Shown one piece after another: positions 44,980 through 54,493 of a stretch of 64,000 bases of DNA. The notes beneath the pieces are model-generated. The model made no database searches, had not been told where the DNA came from, and saw only the letters and a list, made by a program, of their open reading frames with translations. This stretch comes from Bacteroidota bacterium (lineage in GTDB: Bacteria; Bacteroidota; Bacteroidia; B-17B0; Aurantibacillaceae), in contig JAUXTT010000008.1 in NCBI GenBank assembly GCA_030684395.1, forward strand, positions 186,001-250,000, in the 5' to 3' direction. The position numbers and the translations under genes are program-made. The number at the start of each line of letters is the position of its first letter. Position 1 is the stretch's first letter.

Positions 44980-45822
44980 ATGAAAAGATTAATAGGTATA
45001 TTTTTAATTACACTTCTGTTCTGCACTTGTAAAAAAGATGCGTCGGTTTGGGATATAAAAAACCTGAATAATAATTCTATATCTTGTTTCGGACATAGCG
45101 GAATGGGGATATTTTACAGGTATCCTATCAATTCAGAAAAATCCTTTGAGCGCTGTTTTGAGATGGGTGCAGATGGCACCGACTTTGATGTTCAGTTGAG
45201 TAAGGATAATAAACTTGTTTTGTTTCACGACAGAAAAATGGAGGACGGTTCTGATTGCGATGGTTACGTGTATGATAAAAATTGGGACGAGATAAAAAAC
45301 TGTTTGCATAAAACTCCACTTTCAGGGAAACAAAAAATAATTCCCGCCAACTCAATACTTGATGTTTACGGTAAGAAAAAATTAATATTCACCTTCGATT
45401 GCAAGTTATACAGAGATCATCAAACAGATTATTACACTTATATTCAAACCTATGCAGATGTATTGCTTGAGTTTACGGATAAATACGAAATAACAAACAC
45501 TTCATTCTTTGAAACCATTGACACCAATTTTATCAGGATCTTATTAAATAAAAAACCAGACCTCAATATTTTCTTCTACTCACATCGTTTTGAAGATGCA
45601 CTCGCCATTGCAAATAACATGAACCTCAAAGGTATTACTATGGAAATCGATCAGATATCTGCTGAACAGGTTGATTTGGCACATGCTAACAACAGACAAG
45701 TTACCTTATGGAACGTCCATACAGAAAACCAAAACATTGAAGCAATCGAAAAAAATCCCGATCATATTCAAAGTGATAAACTAAAACACCTGCTTAAGAT
45801 TTTTGATAAATATAAAAAGTAA
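44980..45822 (+). CDS. Glycerophosphodiester phosphodiesterase-like lipoprotein
   Basis: 280 residues. Lipoprotein signal with lipobox 'LLFCTC' and then a GDPD TIM-barrel pattern: 'ISCFGHSGMG', 'ERCFEMGADGTDFDVQLSKDNKLVLFHDRKM' in parts, and 'VTLWNVHTENQ' near the end. Normal enzymes hydrolyse glycerophosphodiesters to glycerol 3-phosphate. Two family-typical positions differ: the HRG motif is HSG, and the Glu of the E-x-D pair is Asp. Activity may therefore be changed or lost, or the branch may use another substrate. It would face the periplasm or be lipid-anchored. Confidence 0.75.
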   Translation: MKRLIGIFLITLLFCTCKKDASVWDIKNLNNNSISCFGHSGMGIFYRYPINSEKSFERCFEMGADGTDFDVQLSKDNKLVLFHDRKMEDGSDCDGYVYDKNWDEIKNCLHKTPLSGKQKIIPANSILDVYGKKKLIFTFDCKLYRDHQTDYYTYIQTYADVLLEFTDKYEITNTSFFETIDTNFIRILLNKKPDLNIFFYSHRFEDALAIANNMNLKGITMEIDQISAEQVDLAHANNRQVTLWNVHTENQNIEAIEKNPDHIQSDKLKHLLKIFDKYKK

Positions 45823-45931
45823 AAGGTCTGTCGGATCATTTCAGAATCACCGGCTTTTATTACCTGTCTTTCCTTGTTCAATAATTATCCGAATAGCATA
45901 AGCAGGTATAAAAGATGGAAAGAATGTGTAC

Positions 45932-48900
45932 TTACTTAGTATATTTCTTTATCAGTTCCAACATCTCTTTATTATTATAATACTTTGCATAATCCTCAAA
46001 AGTGGCACCGTTTATATCCTTTAATGTGAGATCAGCACCATTGGCAAGTAAAATATTTATTCCCTCTATATTCTTCTCAATGGCCGCCAGTAACAAAGGA
46101 CTTAAGCCCTGGTTTTCCCGGATATTGATCGCATCCGGATAAACAGCAAGTGCTTCTTTCAACATCTCAGAAGAGTTGGAACGGCTTGCCATGTGCACGA
46201 TTGTTTGTCCGCTCTTTGTTCTCACTTTTGTGTTTGAACCAGCCTTAACCAGAATCTTAAAATTTTCCACTCTTCCATAAAAGGAAGCATTCATAATGGG
46301 AAATAAACTATCCGTAGTTGGGAAGTTAATTACACCTTTATTTAATTTGAGTGCAAGTTTAAGTACTTCCGGGTTAGCTGAGGCAGCTGCTTTCGTTACA
46401 ATAGAATTCCCTCCTGTTTCAATCCGTTTATAATTCAAACCTTTTGTAATAAGCCGTTCACAAATTTCCTTATCCCCTTTAAAAAAGGCCAACTGCTCGA
46501 GTCCATAATTGGTTTGTGCTTCCAACAGTAAATTTACATCTGCTCCTTTTGAAAGAAGGTAATTCATCATTTCCATGTTCCCCACTGAAACAGCGTAAGC
46601 AATTGCCGGCCATCCATCCGGTTTTTTGGTTACAGGATTGTACTCACAATCGTTTACGCTTACTTTTTTCTCTTCGATCAGGTATTTGAGAATATCCATC
46701 TTTTTATTTGCAACTGCAATCCCTGTGAGGTTACCATAATAAGATCCCCTGTTTGTAGGGTCGGTATAAATCACACCTCTTGCATTAATATCAGCTTTTG
46801 CTGCAACCAGTTTTTTTACCATTGCAAGGTCACTATACAATACTGCCCACATAAGGGTTGTGGCGCCACCTGTGTCCACAGCGGTTACATCAGCTCCATC
46901 TTTTATCAATTTATCTACCAGCTCTTTATCATCCGCTTTTATGGCACTCGCCAGCTCCTCATTAAAATCGTTCTTCCATATTAACACATCGTTCGATATA
47001 TTCTCACTTCTCGAAGTAGGTTGTTGCTTGCCCTGAGTTATTGCGGGAACATCCACTTCAATATATTTTTGAAGCTCCGACAAATAAACTTTACCATCAT
47101 TGTTCCCGTCTGCCTTATGTTTCCTGAGTGCATTAATGAGTGAATAGGAAAACACACCATTGTTCCACTCCTCGCCTTCCATTGCATATTCAGTTCCACC
47201 GGCCGAAGAAATAACTGTTGCTCCCGAAGTTTTGCGCAGATCAATAAACATTTCTTTCATTAGGTTCATAGAATTTTTGAGTAAACCTTCCGACGAACTT
47301 ATTTTGTTAGAGGAAGTGGAACGAAAGGCAACAGCACCATTTTCTGCTATAGGTTCACTTTTTGTAACCACTATCTCGTCTTTGTCAATCTCTCCGGAGT
47401 GGCACGCGTCAATAAGAACAACCTTGTTGCGTGGAGAAATGTGATCCAGCAGGTTTTCTATTTCTGAATAAAGCAAGCCTTTTTCGGATGGGTTCTCAAA
47501 ATTTACATCATACGTTGCCAGATAGTAATCGAGGTTTTTATCGAGCATACCATGAGTAGCGGCAAATATCATTACCTTATCGTTAACGCCAACGGAATCA
47601 TCCTTATGATCTCTTTTGATTTTCTCTTTCAGTTTTAAAATATTTTCGAGCGTTGCACTGTCATTTAATAAAGTATCAACAATGATAGAACTGTACTGAT
47701 TTTTTTGATTCTGAAATAATTTTATGACGTCTCTTATATCCTTTGCCGGATATTTTAAATTGTATTTGGAGTCTTTAAATTTTGAGACACCAATGCCGAT
47801 AATATGCAATTTGGGTTTGGCATCGTTTTCGGGGTTCGAATACCAGGTAGAAAACGTATAAGGATACGATTCCACATTATCTTCATTGGTAATCTTAACA
47901 GAAACCTTATTCCATCCTTTGTTCAGGAATATCGTAAATGCTATGGGAATTGAACTGGTTGAAGCAAGGTCATAGCCATCTATAATACTTGTTCCTTCAA
48001 CACCGTGCACAGGAACATCATTGATCGTTATTTTTATATTCTTCAGCTTTTTGTAATCGTCGTGAAGCACAAAAAATAGTTTCAGGGCACTTTTATGAAC
48101 TTCGGGAGGGTAAGTGTAAGCCGAACGCAATATAGGCCTGTTATTATTGATCAATCCTTTAGCGTTAGCAATATGCAATCGTTTCATGCGTTTTTCATGG
48201 AGCTTTTTATAGGCCGCCACTATTTCCTCTGATTCGTATCCTAAAGCCCCGGAAATAATATCGGGTCGGTTATACTCGATGTCAAGATCTGCCAGGTCAA
48301 ACACCGTATTACCATAAGAATAGTATGCCATATTCACATTAGCTTCTTTAGTAAAGGAGGCAGATGCAACATAATAATTTTCGGGAGTCAGGGTAATGTA
48401 GCTCCCGTAACTTGCCGAGTATGTTGAAGTAACATTAGAATAATTCTTCGATTCCCATACTTTTACAAAAGCATCCGTGCCAGCCGTTACTATAAAACGA
48501 CCGTCATTTGTGTAGATAACCTTCCATAGGTACCCTACATGAGGCCTCCATTTTTTTATCAACTGTTTTGTTTCCAGGTTCACCACTTTCAGTTCATAAT
48601 TATTACATACTATTGCCATCTCATTTTTTACCGGGTTCAACGTATAAAACAGAACATCATTTATAAACTTCTTATCCCTGAACTCATTTACTTTTTTAAA
48701 TGTCCACTTATCAAAAATATAGATGGCTGTATCTTTTGTACGGATTGAAAAAAGATTAGCATTTTCGCCCGACAAGTCGAGCCACGTATATAAATTGTAT
48801 TCTCCTAACACAATTATTTTATCTGTATAAACATTTTTAAGGCAGGCGCTTCCCTTGTCCTGATATAATAAAAAAGTATCTCTTACTAAATTGAGTTCTT

Positions 48901-50815
48901 TAAGTGCATATGACTTAACAATACTCTTGTCCTTCCGGTTAGTATGAAGCATTACTTCTTTTTCTTTGGTAAGGTATATAAAAGTAGAATCGTTGACTAA
49001 AGGTTGAAAGTATATTGGAAATGAAACAGGCTTAAACCCGTAAGTCAATTTATTCTTTTGATAATCATAGGAACACAAAAGACTATCGGGTGAGATAAAG
49101 GCGAGGTTGCTATTGAATTTATTTACTTTACCCAAACCTATAGGAGAAACTTTAGCCGTACTGGAATTCCAGATGATCCTTCCGCTCCGGAGTGAAAACA
49201 AACTGATGATATTTTTGTAATTTATAGCAACAATTTCGTTTTGCCCGTCGGGCTCGATGCTATGAGGTATGATCCCCGTTCCCTGAATAAAATTGAACTC
49301 ATCGGTGTCTAAATCGTATGTTGTGCAAAAAGTAACCCCTCCGTAAATAGCCATATTATATTTATAGTTAAATCCAAGGCTATAATATTTTTGCGTATTA
49401 AAATTCTCATAATGAATGGTTTTTTTGAAGGCGTGCTCGTTATAATCATATAATTTTCCGTAACCATTATCCGTCAATAACAAAAGACGGGTGTTATTGG
49501 TGGTGTCGTTTACATCTATAGACACCATACGGCTGTATGCTGAATCTTCTTCTGTTGAAATGATCCGTTCCACCTTTGAATCGGTATAAATAAATTTTAC
49601 CGCTTTGCCATTTGAAACTGCAATGGCGTTTGAATACGGCATGGCAAAATCAGTGATTCTTTCGAAACCTGATTTGAGCACAGTATCAGTAAAAGTTTCC
49701 AGGTTCAACAACATGATATTACCTTTCAGTAAATTAATTATAGCGCGTTTTCCTGAAGTACTGAGCTCGATCTGGGCGGTTTTATTCTTAAATCCGTTCA
49801 TGGTTTTAAAACATTTTTTCTCCACAATGTTCCAAAACTTTAATGTGCTATCGCTTGAAGAACTCATGAGTTTTCTGTCGCGGTCAAAAAAAACAATATC
49901 GTTCACCCGGTTTTTGTGCCCTATTAATTCAGCAACTAACTTACCTGTTTCCACTTCCCAGATCTTAATGGTTGAATCTTCCGAACAACTGACTACCAAA
50001 CGTTCATTCATGGAAAATTCAAGATTAACTATTTGTTTGTTGTGTGCTTTTATAGTTCTTAATTCCTTGCTTCCATCGCCCAAAGCAATTTTAATATGTC
50101 CTTGCAATCCGCCATATGCAAGCAACTTACCCGATTTACTAACGGCAATGGCATCAATCTCATCATTTGATCCGGATTGTATAACCAATTCAGGTTCAAG
50201 GTTGGAAGAAGGCGGGTGTGGTGTGAAAGAAAACTCCATCAAAGTTTTTAAAAACTCAGAGAACCTGTTATTAATATCACCTTCGAAATTTGCGACAACA
50301 TAAATCTTCCCTTTGGTAAGGTGATTATAATAGCATATGATGCTGGTATAATTATACTCTACAAATGATCCCGGGATACTATTATGACCTACAACACCGG
50401 TCATCATCACTTCGTCGGCATTCAACATAACGCTCCATAAATCCTGGCTTTCGATACTGGATTTTTTTTTATCGTTTATTCCGAATAAAACAGGGAGATC
50501 ATTTCGTACTTCCTCTTCCAGGTTATAATGATTGAAGCAGGTATCGATGTAATAGGCCACATTCATTTTTGTTGAAGGGTTTTTATACATAACAAAACCC
50601 GGATCCAGCCCGCTTTTTTTTGACTGAAACAGACTAAAGCCCAACAGTAAAGTATCTGTTTTTTCGGAAAATATACTATGTTCGAATCGAACCTTGTATT
50701 TTCTCATTCGTTCCCTAAAATCAGCCGGGAACTTTTCCTGGGCAAGTCCTGAAAAGAAATGGAGTGAGAAAGTCAGGAGAAGTAAAATCCGGGTATGGAA
50801 GAATAATTTAATCAC
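45932..50815 (-). CDS. WD40 - caspase-like peptidase - ankyrin repeat protein
   Basis: 1627 residues. Signal peptide (1-25, ending 'GLAQ'). WD40 blades at about 210-330 ('LVVSCSEDSTIKIWEVETGK', 'LMSSSSDSTLKFWNI') with propeller-like sequence continuing to a further clear blade near 755-790 ('FIVTAGTDAFVKVWE'). A peptidase C14 (caspase/metacaspase-like) domain at about 1000-1270 has the dyad His1088 ('AATHGM') and Cys1138 ('LIDACHSG') and an EF-hand-like loop near 1240 ('DGNNDGKVYLSEL'). Ankyrin repeats fill about 1285-1627. The fold predicts an Arg/Lys- or Asp-specific cysteine protease regulated by Ca2+ and by protein-protein contacts. Secretion together with ankyrin repeats is unusual. Single gene; a -7 box ends 4 bases before the start. 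Confidence 0.88.
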   Translation of the reverse strand: MIKLFFHTRILLLLTFSLHFFSGLAQEKFPADFRERMRKYKVRFEHSIFSEKTDTLLLGFSLFQSKKSGLDPGFVMYKNPSTKMNVAYYIDTCFNHYNLEEEVRNDLPVLFGINDKKKSSIESQDLWSVMLNADEVMMTGVVGHNSIPGSFVEYNYTSIICYYNHLTKGKIYVVANFEGDINNRFSEFLKTLMEFSFTPHPPSSNLEPELVIQSGSNDEIDAIAVSKSGKLLAYGGLQGHIKIALGDGSKELRTIKAHNKQIVNLEFSMNERLVVSCSEDSTIKIWEVETGKLVAELIGHKNRVNDIVFFDRDRKLMSSSSDSTLKFWNIVEKKCFKTMNGFKNKTAQIELSTSGKRAIINLLKGNIMLLNLETFTDTVLKSGFERITDFAMPYSNAIAVSNGKAVKFIYTDSKVERIISTEEDSAYSRMVSIDVNDTTNNTRLLLLTDNGYGKLYDYNEHAFKKTIHYENFNTQKYYSLGFNYKYNMAIYGGVTFCTTYDLDTDEFNFIQGTGIIPHSIEPDGQNEIVAINYKNIISLFSLRSGRIIWNSSTAKVSPIGLGKVNKFNSNLAFISPDSLLCSYDYQKNKLTYGFKPVSFPIYFQPLVNDSTFIYLTKEKEVMLHTNRKDKSIVKSYALKELNLVRDTFLLYQDKGSACLKNVYTDKIIVLGEYNLYTWLDLSGENANLFSIRTKDTAIYIFDKWTFKKVNEFRDKKFINDVLFYTLNPVKNEMAIVCNNYELKVVNLETKQLIKKWRPHVGYLWKVIYTNDGRFIVTAGTDAFVKVWESKNYSNVTSTYSASYGSYITLTPENYYVASASFTKEANVNMAYYSYGNTVFDLADLDIEYNRPDIISGALGYESEEIVAAYKKLHEKRMKRLHIANAKGLINNNRPILRSAYTYPPEVHKSALKLFFVLHDDYKKLKNIKITINDVPVHGVEGTSIIDGYDLASTSSIPIAFTIFLNKGWNKVSVKITNEDNVESYPYTFSTWYSNPENDAKPKLHIIGIGVSKFKDSKYNLKYPAKDIRDVIKLFQNQKNQYSSIIVDTLLNDSATLENILKLKEKIKRDHKDDSVGVNDKVMIFAATHGMLDKNLDYYLATYDVNFENPSEKGLLYSEIENLLDHISPRNKVVLIDACHSGEIDKDEIVVTKSEPIAENGAVAFRSTSSNKISSSEGLLKNSMNLMKEMFIDLRKTSGATVISSAGGTEYAMEGEEWNNGVFSYSLINALRKHKADGNNDGKVYLSELQKYIEVDVPAITQGKQQPTSRSENISNDVLIWKNDFNEELASAIKADDKELVDKLIKDGADVTAVDTGGATTLMWAVLYSDLAMVKKLVAAKADINARGVIYTDPTNRGSYYGNLTGIAVANKKMDILKYLIEEKKVSVNDCEYNPVTKKPDGWPAIAYAVSVGNMEMMNYLLSKGADVNLLLEAQTNYGLEQLAFFKGDKEICERLITKGLNYKRIETGGNSIVTKAAASANPEVLKLALKLNKGVINFPTTDSLFPIMNASFYGRVENFKILVKAGSNTKVRTKSGQTIVHMASRSNSSEMLKEALAVYPDAINIRENQGLSPLLLAAIEKNIEGINILLANGADLTLKDINGATFEDYAKYYNNKEMLELIKKYTK

Positions 50816-50819
50816 ATAC

Positions 50820-50827
50820 CAAATATA
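50820..50827 (-). promoter_or_regulatory. -7 box of the WD40-caspase gene
   Basis: TATATTTG on the minus strand ends 4 bases before the ATG, so transcription would begin at about the start codon. Confidence 0.45.
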
Positions 50828-50917
50828 AGAAATCGGGATAGAAACAGTGTAGTGAAAAGCGATTGTTTATTTGAAAATCTTACTATCACCTGAAATCACT
50901 GCGTAACAAAAGATTCT

Positions 50918-51985
50918 TTAATCTTTGGTGATAAACTTAACCATTGAATTCCGCCCATCTCCGGTTTGGAGAAACGCTGAGTACATTCCGGGTGGAAGGT
51001 CCAAATTCAAATTTATTTCGGGAACAGCATACTTTTCCGAATGCATCAATTGACCTAAACAATTGTAGATTAAAAGCTTAAACTCTTTTCCACCTGTGTT
51101 TGTTGTGATTGAGAACACTCCATTATTCGGATTGGGAAAAACTGAAAAAAGAACGGGGGCATTTTCAAGATCCCTTAATCCTACGGGACTTATCCTATAA
51201 ACACTATCAGCCCATTCAGGATGATCGATGTACGGATTGCGGTTGCTTTGAATTCCATAAACAACATTATTCCTATTGGTTTCTTTTGTACTTACCGGAT
51301 CCAAATGATGCCAGTTTATTAAAATATCAATTGCCCATTGATACAACTCAGCTTTATCAGCAAACGAGCCGGTGATCCAGCTTGCATCTTCTGTATAGTA
51401 GCGCGTTGACATGTAAAAAATAGAGCGTGCAATATCGCCTTTATAATCATCGATCGGCTCAAATATTACTCCTGAAAAAGTTCCGCAGCTATCACACAAT
51501 GCCAATTTACTTCCGTTTAAAGTAACTGTGTATACAGTTGTCGCAGATGGTCCGAAAGCATAATTACTTCTGAAACCATTTACTTTTCCGTCGGTTGGAT
51601 AAATATGAAACAGATCGGAAACCATGGGAGAAGAACTATTGAAAAACGACTGAGGCCAAACGTGCTCCCTGTTGTAACAATCACCTTCTACAGAATAACT
51701 TCCACACTGATCCGTATTAAATGTAAATTGATAAGGCGGTGTTCCTGAAGGAATATCAGAATACATATCCCAAACCTTACCATTCGATTTTTTATCGGTG
51801 TTTTGAAAATGCGTCCACAATGAATTGTAAGAAACCGAATTATGGTTATCAATTATATTGTGCAATGCCAAACGCAATGGAGTTCCTGTTAATCCTTGTG
51901 CCGTGTTATAATAACCTGTAGGAATCTGAGCATTTAATGCAAAACTCAGAATCAGAAATAAAAATAGTAATTGTCTCATTCTCAT
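50918..51985 (-). CDS. Secreted endonuclease I with T9SS type-A C-terminus
   Basis: 355 residues; ATG at residues 1 and 3. Signal peptide (to about 20, 'SFALNAQ'), an endonuclease I (EndA/NucM) domain about 20-255 with the active-site phrase 'CYNREHVWPQSFF', then 'DLFHIYPTDGKVNGFRSNYAFG' in parts and 'PIDDYKGDIARSIFYM', and a type-A sorting domain ('SVFPNPNNGVFSITTN', 'LPPGMYSAFLQ'). Members cleave DNA or RNA without sequence preference, and extracellular ones feed on nucleic acids or thin biofilms. Secretion by T9SS is predicted. Confidence 0.92.
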   Translation of the reverse strand: MRMRQLLFLFLILSFALNAQIPTGYYNTAQGLTGTPLRLALHNIIDNHNSVSYNSLWTHFQNTDKKSNGKVWDMYSDIPSGTPPYQFTFNTDQCGSYSVEGDCYNREHVWPQSFFNSSSPMVSDLFHIYPTDGKVNGFRSNYAFGPSATTVYTVTLNGSKLALCDSCGTFSGVIFEPIDDYKGDIARSIFYMSTRYYTEDASWITGSFADKAELYQWAIDILINWHHLDPVSTKETNRNNVVYGIQSNRNPYIDHPEWADSVYRISPVGLRDLENAPVLFSVFPNPNNGVFSITTNTGGKEFKLLIYNCLGQLMHSEKYAVPEINLNLDLPPGMYSAFLQTGDGRNSMVKFITKD

Positions 51986-52085
51986 TGATTAAATTTACTG
52001 AGTATTTTGGAAAGGCTAAAATAAAATAGACGAATCATAGAAGTTAGGCTTTAAATGAAGCGTGGGCAATAAATTTACAGGTGTA

Positions 52086-52589
52086 TTATTTTTGATAAAG
52101 TAATTTTTGCAGCTTTTCATAATCGCCATTTTGCCCAAATAGTTCTGAATTATATTTAGCGCCAACAATATGATTAAGGTCACATTCAAAACACACTTTC
52201 GCAATCCCTACAACTTTATGCGATTTCTTAAACACAAGAATATCTCTATACATTGGAATACACGCTGCGAAAATTGAATCAGCATTCTCTTTGACTCTAA
52301 AGAGATCACCTATATCATCATATAAATCAGGGTTTAAAGTTTTCATTTGAAATGATAATGTGTCAAGCTCTTTTAAAAACAAGGTATCCGAAATACTATC
52401 AGGAACGTTTTGCATTAATATTTCTCCAAGCCGTCTGTTCTTCTTCGACAATTGTTCTTGCTCAATTTCAATATTATAGTGCACAATCTCGTCAAATTCG
52501 AAATAATACTTTTTATCTTCCATTTTATTTTTCACATCAGAACATGAAAGAAGTAAAAAGGTAAACGAAATATAAAATAGGAACTTCAT
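52086..52589 (-). CDS. Small lipoprotein, DUF4296-like pattern
   Basis: 167 residues from the ATG at 52587-52589, which lies 4 bases after the prfC stop, so it is probably co-transcribed. Lipobox 'LLLSC' (Cys about 16). The mature part is helical and charged ('IEIEQEQLSKKNRRLGEILMQNVPDS'), with a C-terminal 'VGIAKVCFECDLNHIVGAKYN'. I do not recognise it with confidence; the helical lipoprotein character is the only safe statement. Confidence 0.6.
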   Translation of the reverse strand: MKFLFYISFTFLLLSCSDVKNKMEDKKYYFEFDEIVHYNIEIEQEQLSKKNRRLGEILMQNVPDSISDTLFLKELDTLSFQMKTLNPDLYDDIGDLFRVKENADSIFAACIPMYRDILVFKKSHKVVGIAKVCFECDLNHIVGAKYNSELFGQNGDYEKLQKLLYQK

Positions 52590-52593
52590 GAAA

Positions 52594-54174
52594 CTAAAAC
52601 TCACTCTTCAAATGAAACTCAATATCCGGAAATTTTTCCTGGGCCATTTGCAGCAACCATGCTGATTCGGCAAGAAATACAGGCTTTCCGTCTTTATCGT
52701 GTGCAATATGGTTGGCCCTGTCGTGCATAAAGGCTTCCAGTTTTTTGTGGTCGGGGCAGGAGATCCATAATGCCTTGTAAAGCTGGATAGGTTGGTAACC
52801 ACAGGATGCATTGTACTCACCTTTTAAACGGAACTGAATTACCTCAAACTGTAAAGCTCCAACGGTACCGATGATCTTACGTCCGTCGGTTTTTTTGGTG
52901 AAGAGCTGGGCAACACCTTCATCGGTTAACTGCTCCAAACCTTTTTGCAACTGTTTTGTTTTCATTGGATCCAGGTTCTCTACATAACGGAATAACTCCG
53001 GAGAAAAACTTGGGATTCCTTTAAAATTCATTTTCTTTCCTTCAGTAATGGTGTCCGCAATTTTGAAAGTTCCGCTATCATACAAACCAACTATATCTCC
53101 CGGATAAGCTTCGTCAATTACCTGTTTATCCTGCGCCATAAAAGCTGTAGGGTTACTGAAACGAACTTGTTTACCATCTCTTACGTGATAATAATATTTA
53201 TTACGTTCAAACACACCTGAACAAATTCTTAAGAATGCAATTCTATCTCTGTGTTTAGGATCTAAGTTGGCGTGGATCTTAAATATAAAACCACTGAACT
53301 TTGGATCTAATGGATCAATGATTCCTTCATCTGTTTCACGTTCTTTAGGAGTTGGTGCAAATTCAATAAACGAATCCAATAATTCTTTGATCCCGAAATT
53401 GTTTACTGCACTACCAAAAAACACAGGGCTCAATTTACCTGCACGGTATTCTTCTACATTAAACTCATCATACACACCGTCTATCAATTCAACATCTGCA
53501 CGCAATTGGTTAGCGAAATCAGCGCCTATTAATTTATCTATCAAGCCATCGTTCAAATCTTCAATCTTCACGTACTCCTCAATAACTGATTTTTTATCGC
53601 CCTGAAAAAGAATTAAATTCTTCTCATATAAATTATAAACACCTTTGAACGATTTACCAATACCAATAGGCCATGCAAGCGGACGAACACGGATCTTTAA
53701 TTCTTTTTCTATTTCATCTAAAAGGTCAAATGCATTTTGTCCTTCACGATCCATTTTGTTAATGAAGGTAACAACAGGTGTGTTACGCATTCTACAAACC
53801 TCAATCAACTTACGTGTTTGAGGCTCTACTCCTTTAACACAATCAATAACCATAATTACACTATCAACAGCAGTTAATGTTCTGTAAGTATCTTCAGCAA
53901 AATCCTCGTGACCGGGAGTATCAAGAATATTGATCTTTTTTCCCATGTATTCAAATGCCATAACGGAAGTAGCAACGGAGATCCCTCTTTGTTTCTCAAT
54001 TTCCATGAAATCGGAAGTAGTAGATTTTTTGATCTTATTTGATTTTACTGCACCCGCACTTTGAATAGCGCCTCCGAATAAAAGTAATTTCTCCGTTAAA
54101 GTTGTTTTACCTGCATCGGGATGCGCAATAATACCAAATGTTCGTCTACGTGCTATTTCTTCTTTTACTGTCAT
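52594..54174 (-). CDS. prfC: Peptide chain release factor 3
   Basis: 526 residues from the ATG at 54172-54174 ('[25 protein letters not shown]'); the longer frame upstream runs through a repeat and is rejected. G1 '[10 protein letters not shown]', G2 '[10 protein letters not shown]', G3 'DTPGHEDF', G4 'NKMDR', and the RF3-specific C-terminal domains ('[16 protein letters not shown]'). RF3 is a GTPase that recycles RF1/RF2 after peptide release. Its length equals that of the E. coli protein (about 529). It leads an operon with the small lipoprotein. A possible -7 box (TACTTTTG on the minus strand) lies at 54192-54199. Confidence 0.95.
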   Translation of the reverse strand: MTVKEEIARRRTFGIIAHPDAGKTTLTEKLLLFGGAIQSAGAVKSNKIKKSTTSDFMEIEKQRGISVATSVMAFEYMGKKINILDTPGHEDFAEDTYRTLTAVDSVIMVIDCVKGVEPQTRKLIEVCRMRNTPVVTFINKMDREGQNAFDLLDEIEKELKIRVRPLAWPIGIGKSFKGVYNLYEKNLILFQGDKKSVIEEYVKIEDLNDGLIDKLIGADFANQLRADVELIDGVYDEFNVEEYRAGKLSPVFFGSAVNNFGIKELLDSFIEFAPTPKERETDEGIIDPLDPKFSGFIFKIHANLDPKHRDRIAFLRICSGVFERNKYYYHVRDGKQVRFSNPTAFMAQDKQVIDEAYPGDIVGLYDSGTFKIADTITEGKKMNFKGIPSFSPELFRYVENLDPMKTKQLQKGLEQLTDEGVAQLFTKKTDGRKIIGTVGALQFEVIQFRLKGEYNASCGYQPIQLYKALWISCPDHKKLEAFMHDRANHIAHDKDGKPVFLAESAWLLQMAQEKFPDIEFHLKSEF

Positions 54175-54191
54175 GACTGTGAATAAGGGTG

Positions 54192-54199
54192 CAAAAGTA
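54192..54199 (-). promoter_or_regulatory. Possible -7 box of prfC
   Basis: TACTTTTG on the minus strand, 18 bases before the ATG. No good -33. Confidence 0.4.
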
Positions 54200-54242
54200 G
54201 GTATTTTCTTCCAATGAAACCCGACTGGAAGAAATGCCGTCT

Positions 54243-54268
54243 TTACTTTTTTGAAGCCAAAAAAGTAA
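54243..54268. repeat. 11-bp inverted repeat (hairpin) upstream of prfC
   Basis: TTACTTTTTTG (54243-54253) and CAAAAAAGTAA (54258-54268) are perfectly complementary around a 4-nt loop. It abuts the large palindrome 54280-54400, and the two probably form one element. Confidence 0.7.
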
Positions 54269-54279
54269 CAAAAAAGCTT

Positions 54280-54400
54280 GCGGCGGCATTTCTGGTGTGG
54301 TTCACTACACAATCAATTGCTAATTTTTGGAAGGCTGCGCTGCCCAAAAATTTCAGCAATGTGATTGCAGTGAACCTTCACACTAGAAACGCTAGGCCGC
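54280..54400. repeat. Large imperfect palindrome (121 bp) upstream of prfC
   Basis: Outer arms GCGGC/GCCGC; further in, TTTCTGGTGTG pairs with CACACTAGAAA (one mismatch), GGTTCACT with AGTGAACC, CAATC with GATTG, and AATTTTTGG with CCAAAAATT. Small bulges separate the stems. It covers almost all the non-coding DNA between prfC and the next gene and is more GC-rich than its surroundings. It looks like a small non-coding mobile repeat or a dispersed hairpin element. Confidence 0.7.
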
Positions 54401-54493
54401 ATCCTAAAGATGGCGCTTTTCGTCTTTGACAGAGAATACATTAGGGAAATTAAAGCGGCTCTAATTAACCTGATCTTCATTTTTAAAACAATA

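Noticed and set aside
49605-50303. 232-residue open frame antisense to the WD40-caspase gene
   Set aside because: Composition and position fit a shadow of the WD40 coding frame; no start context, promoter or family pattern.
54175-54312. 46-residue N-terminal extension of prfC
   Set aside because: It would be encoded by repeat DNA and the promoter region; the family begins at the ATG at 54174.
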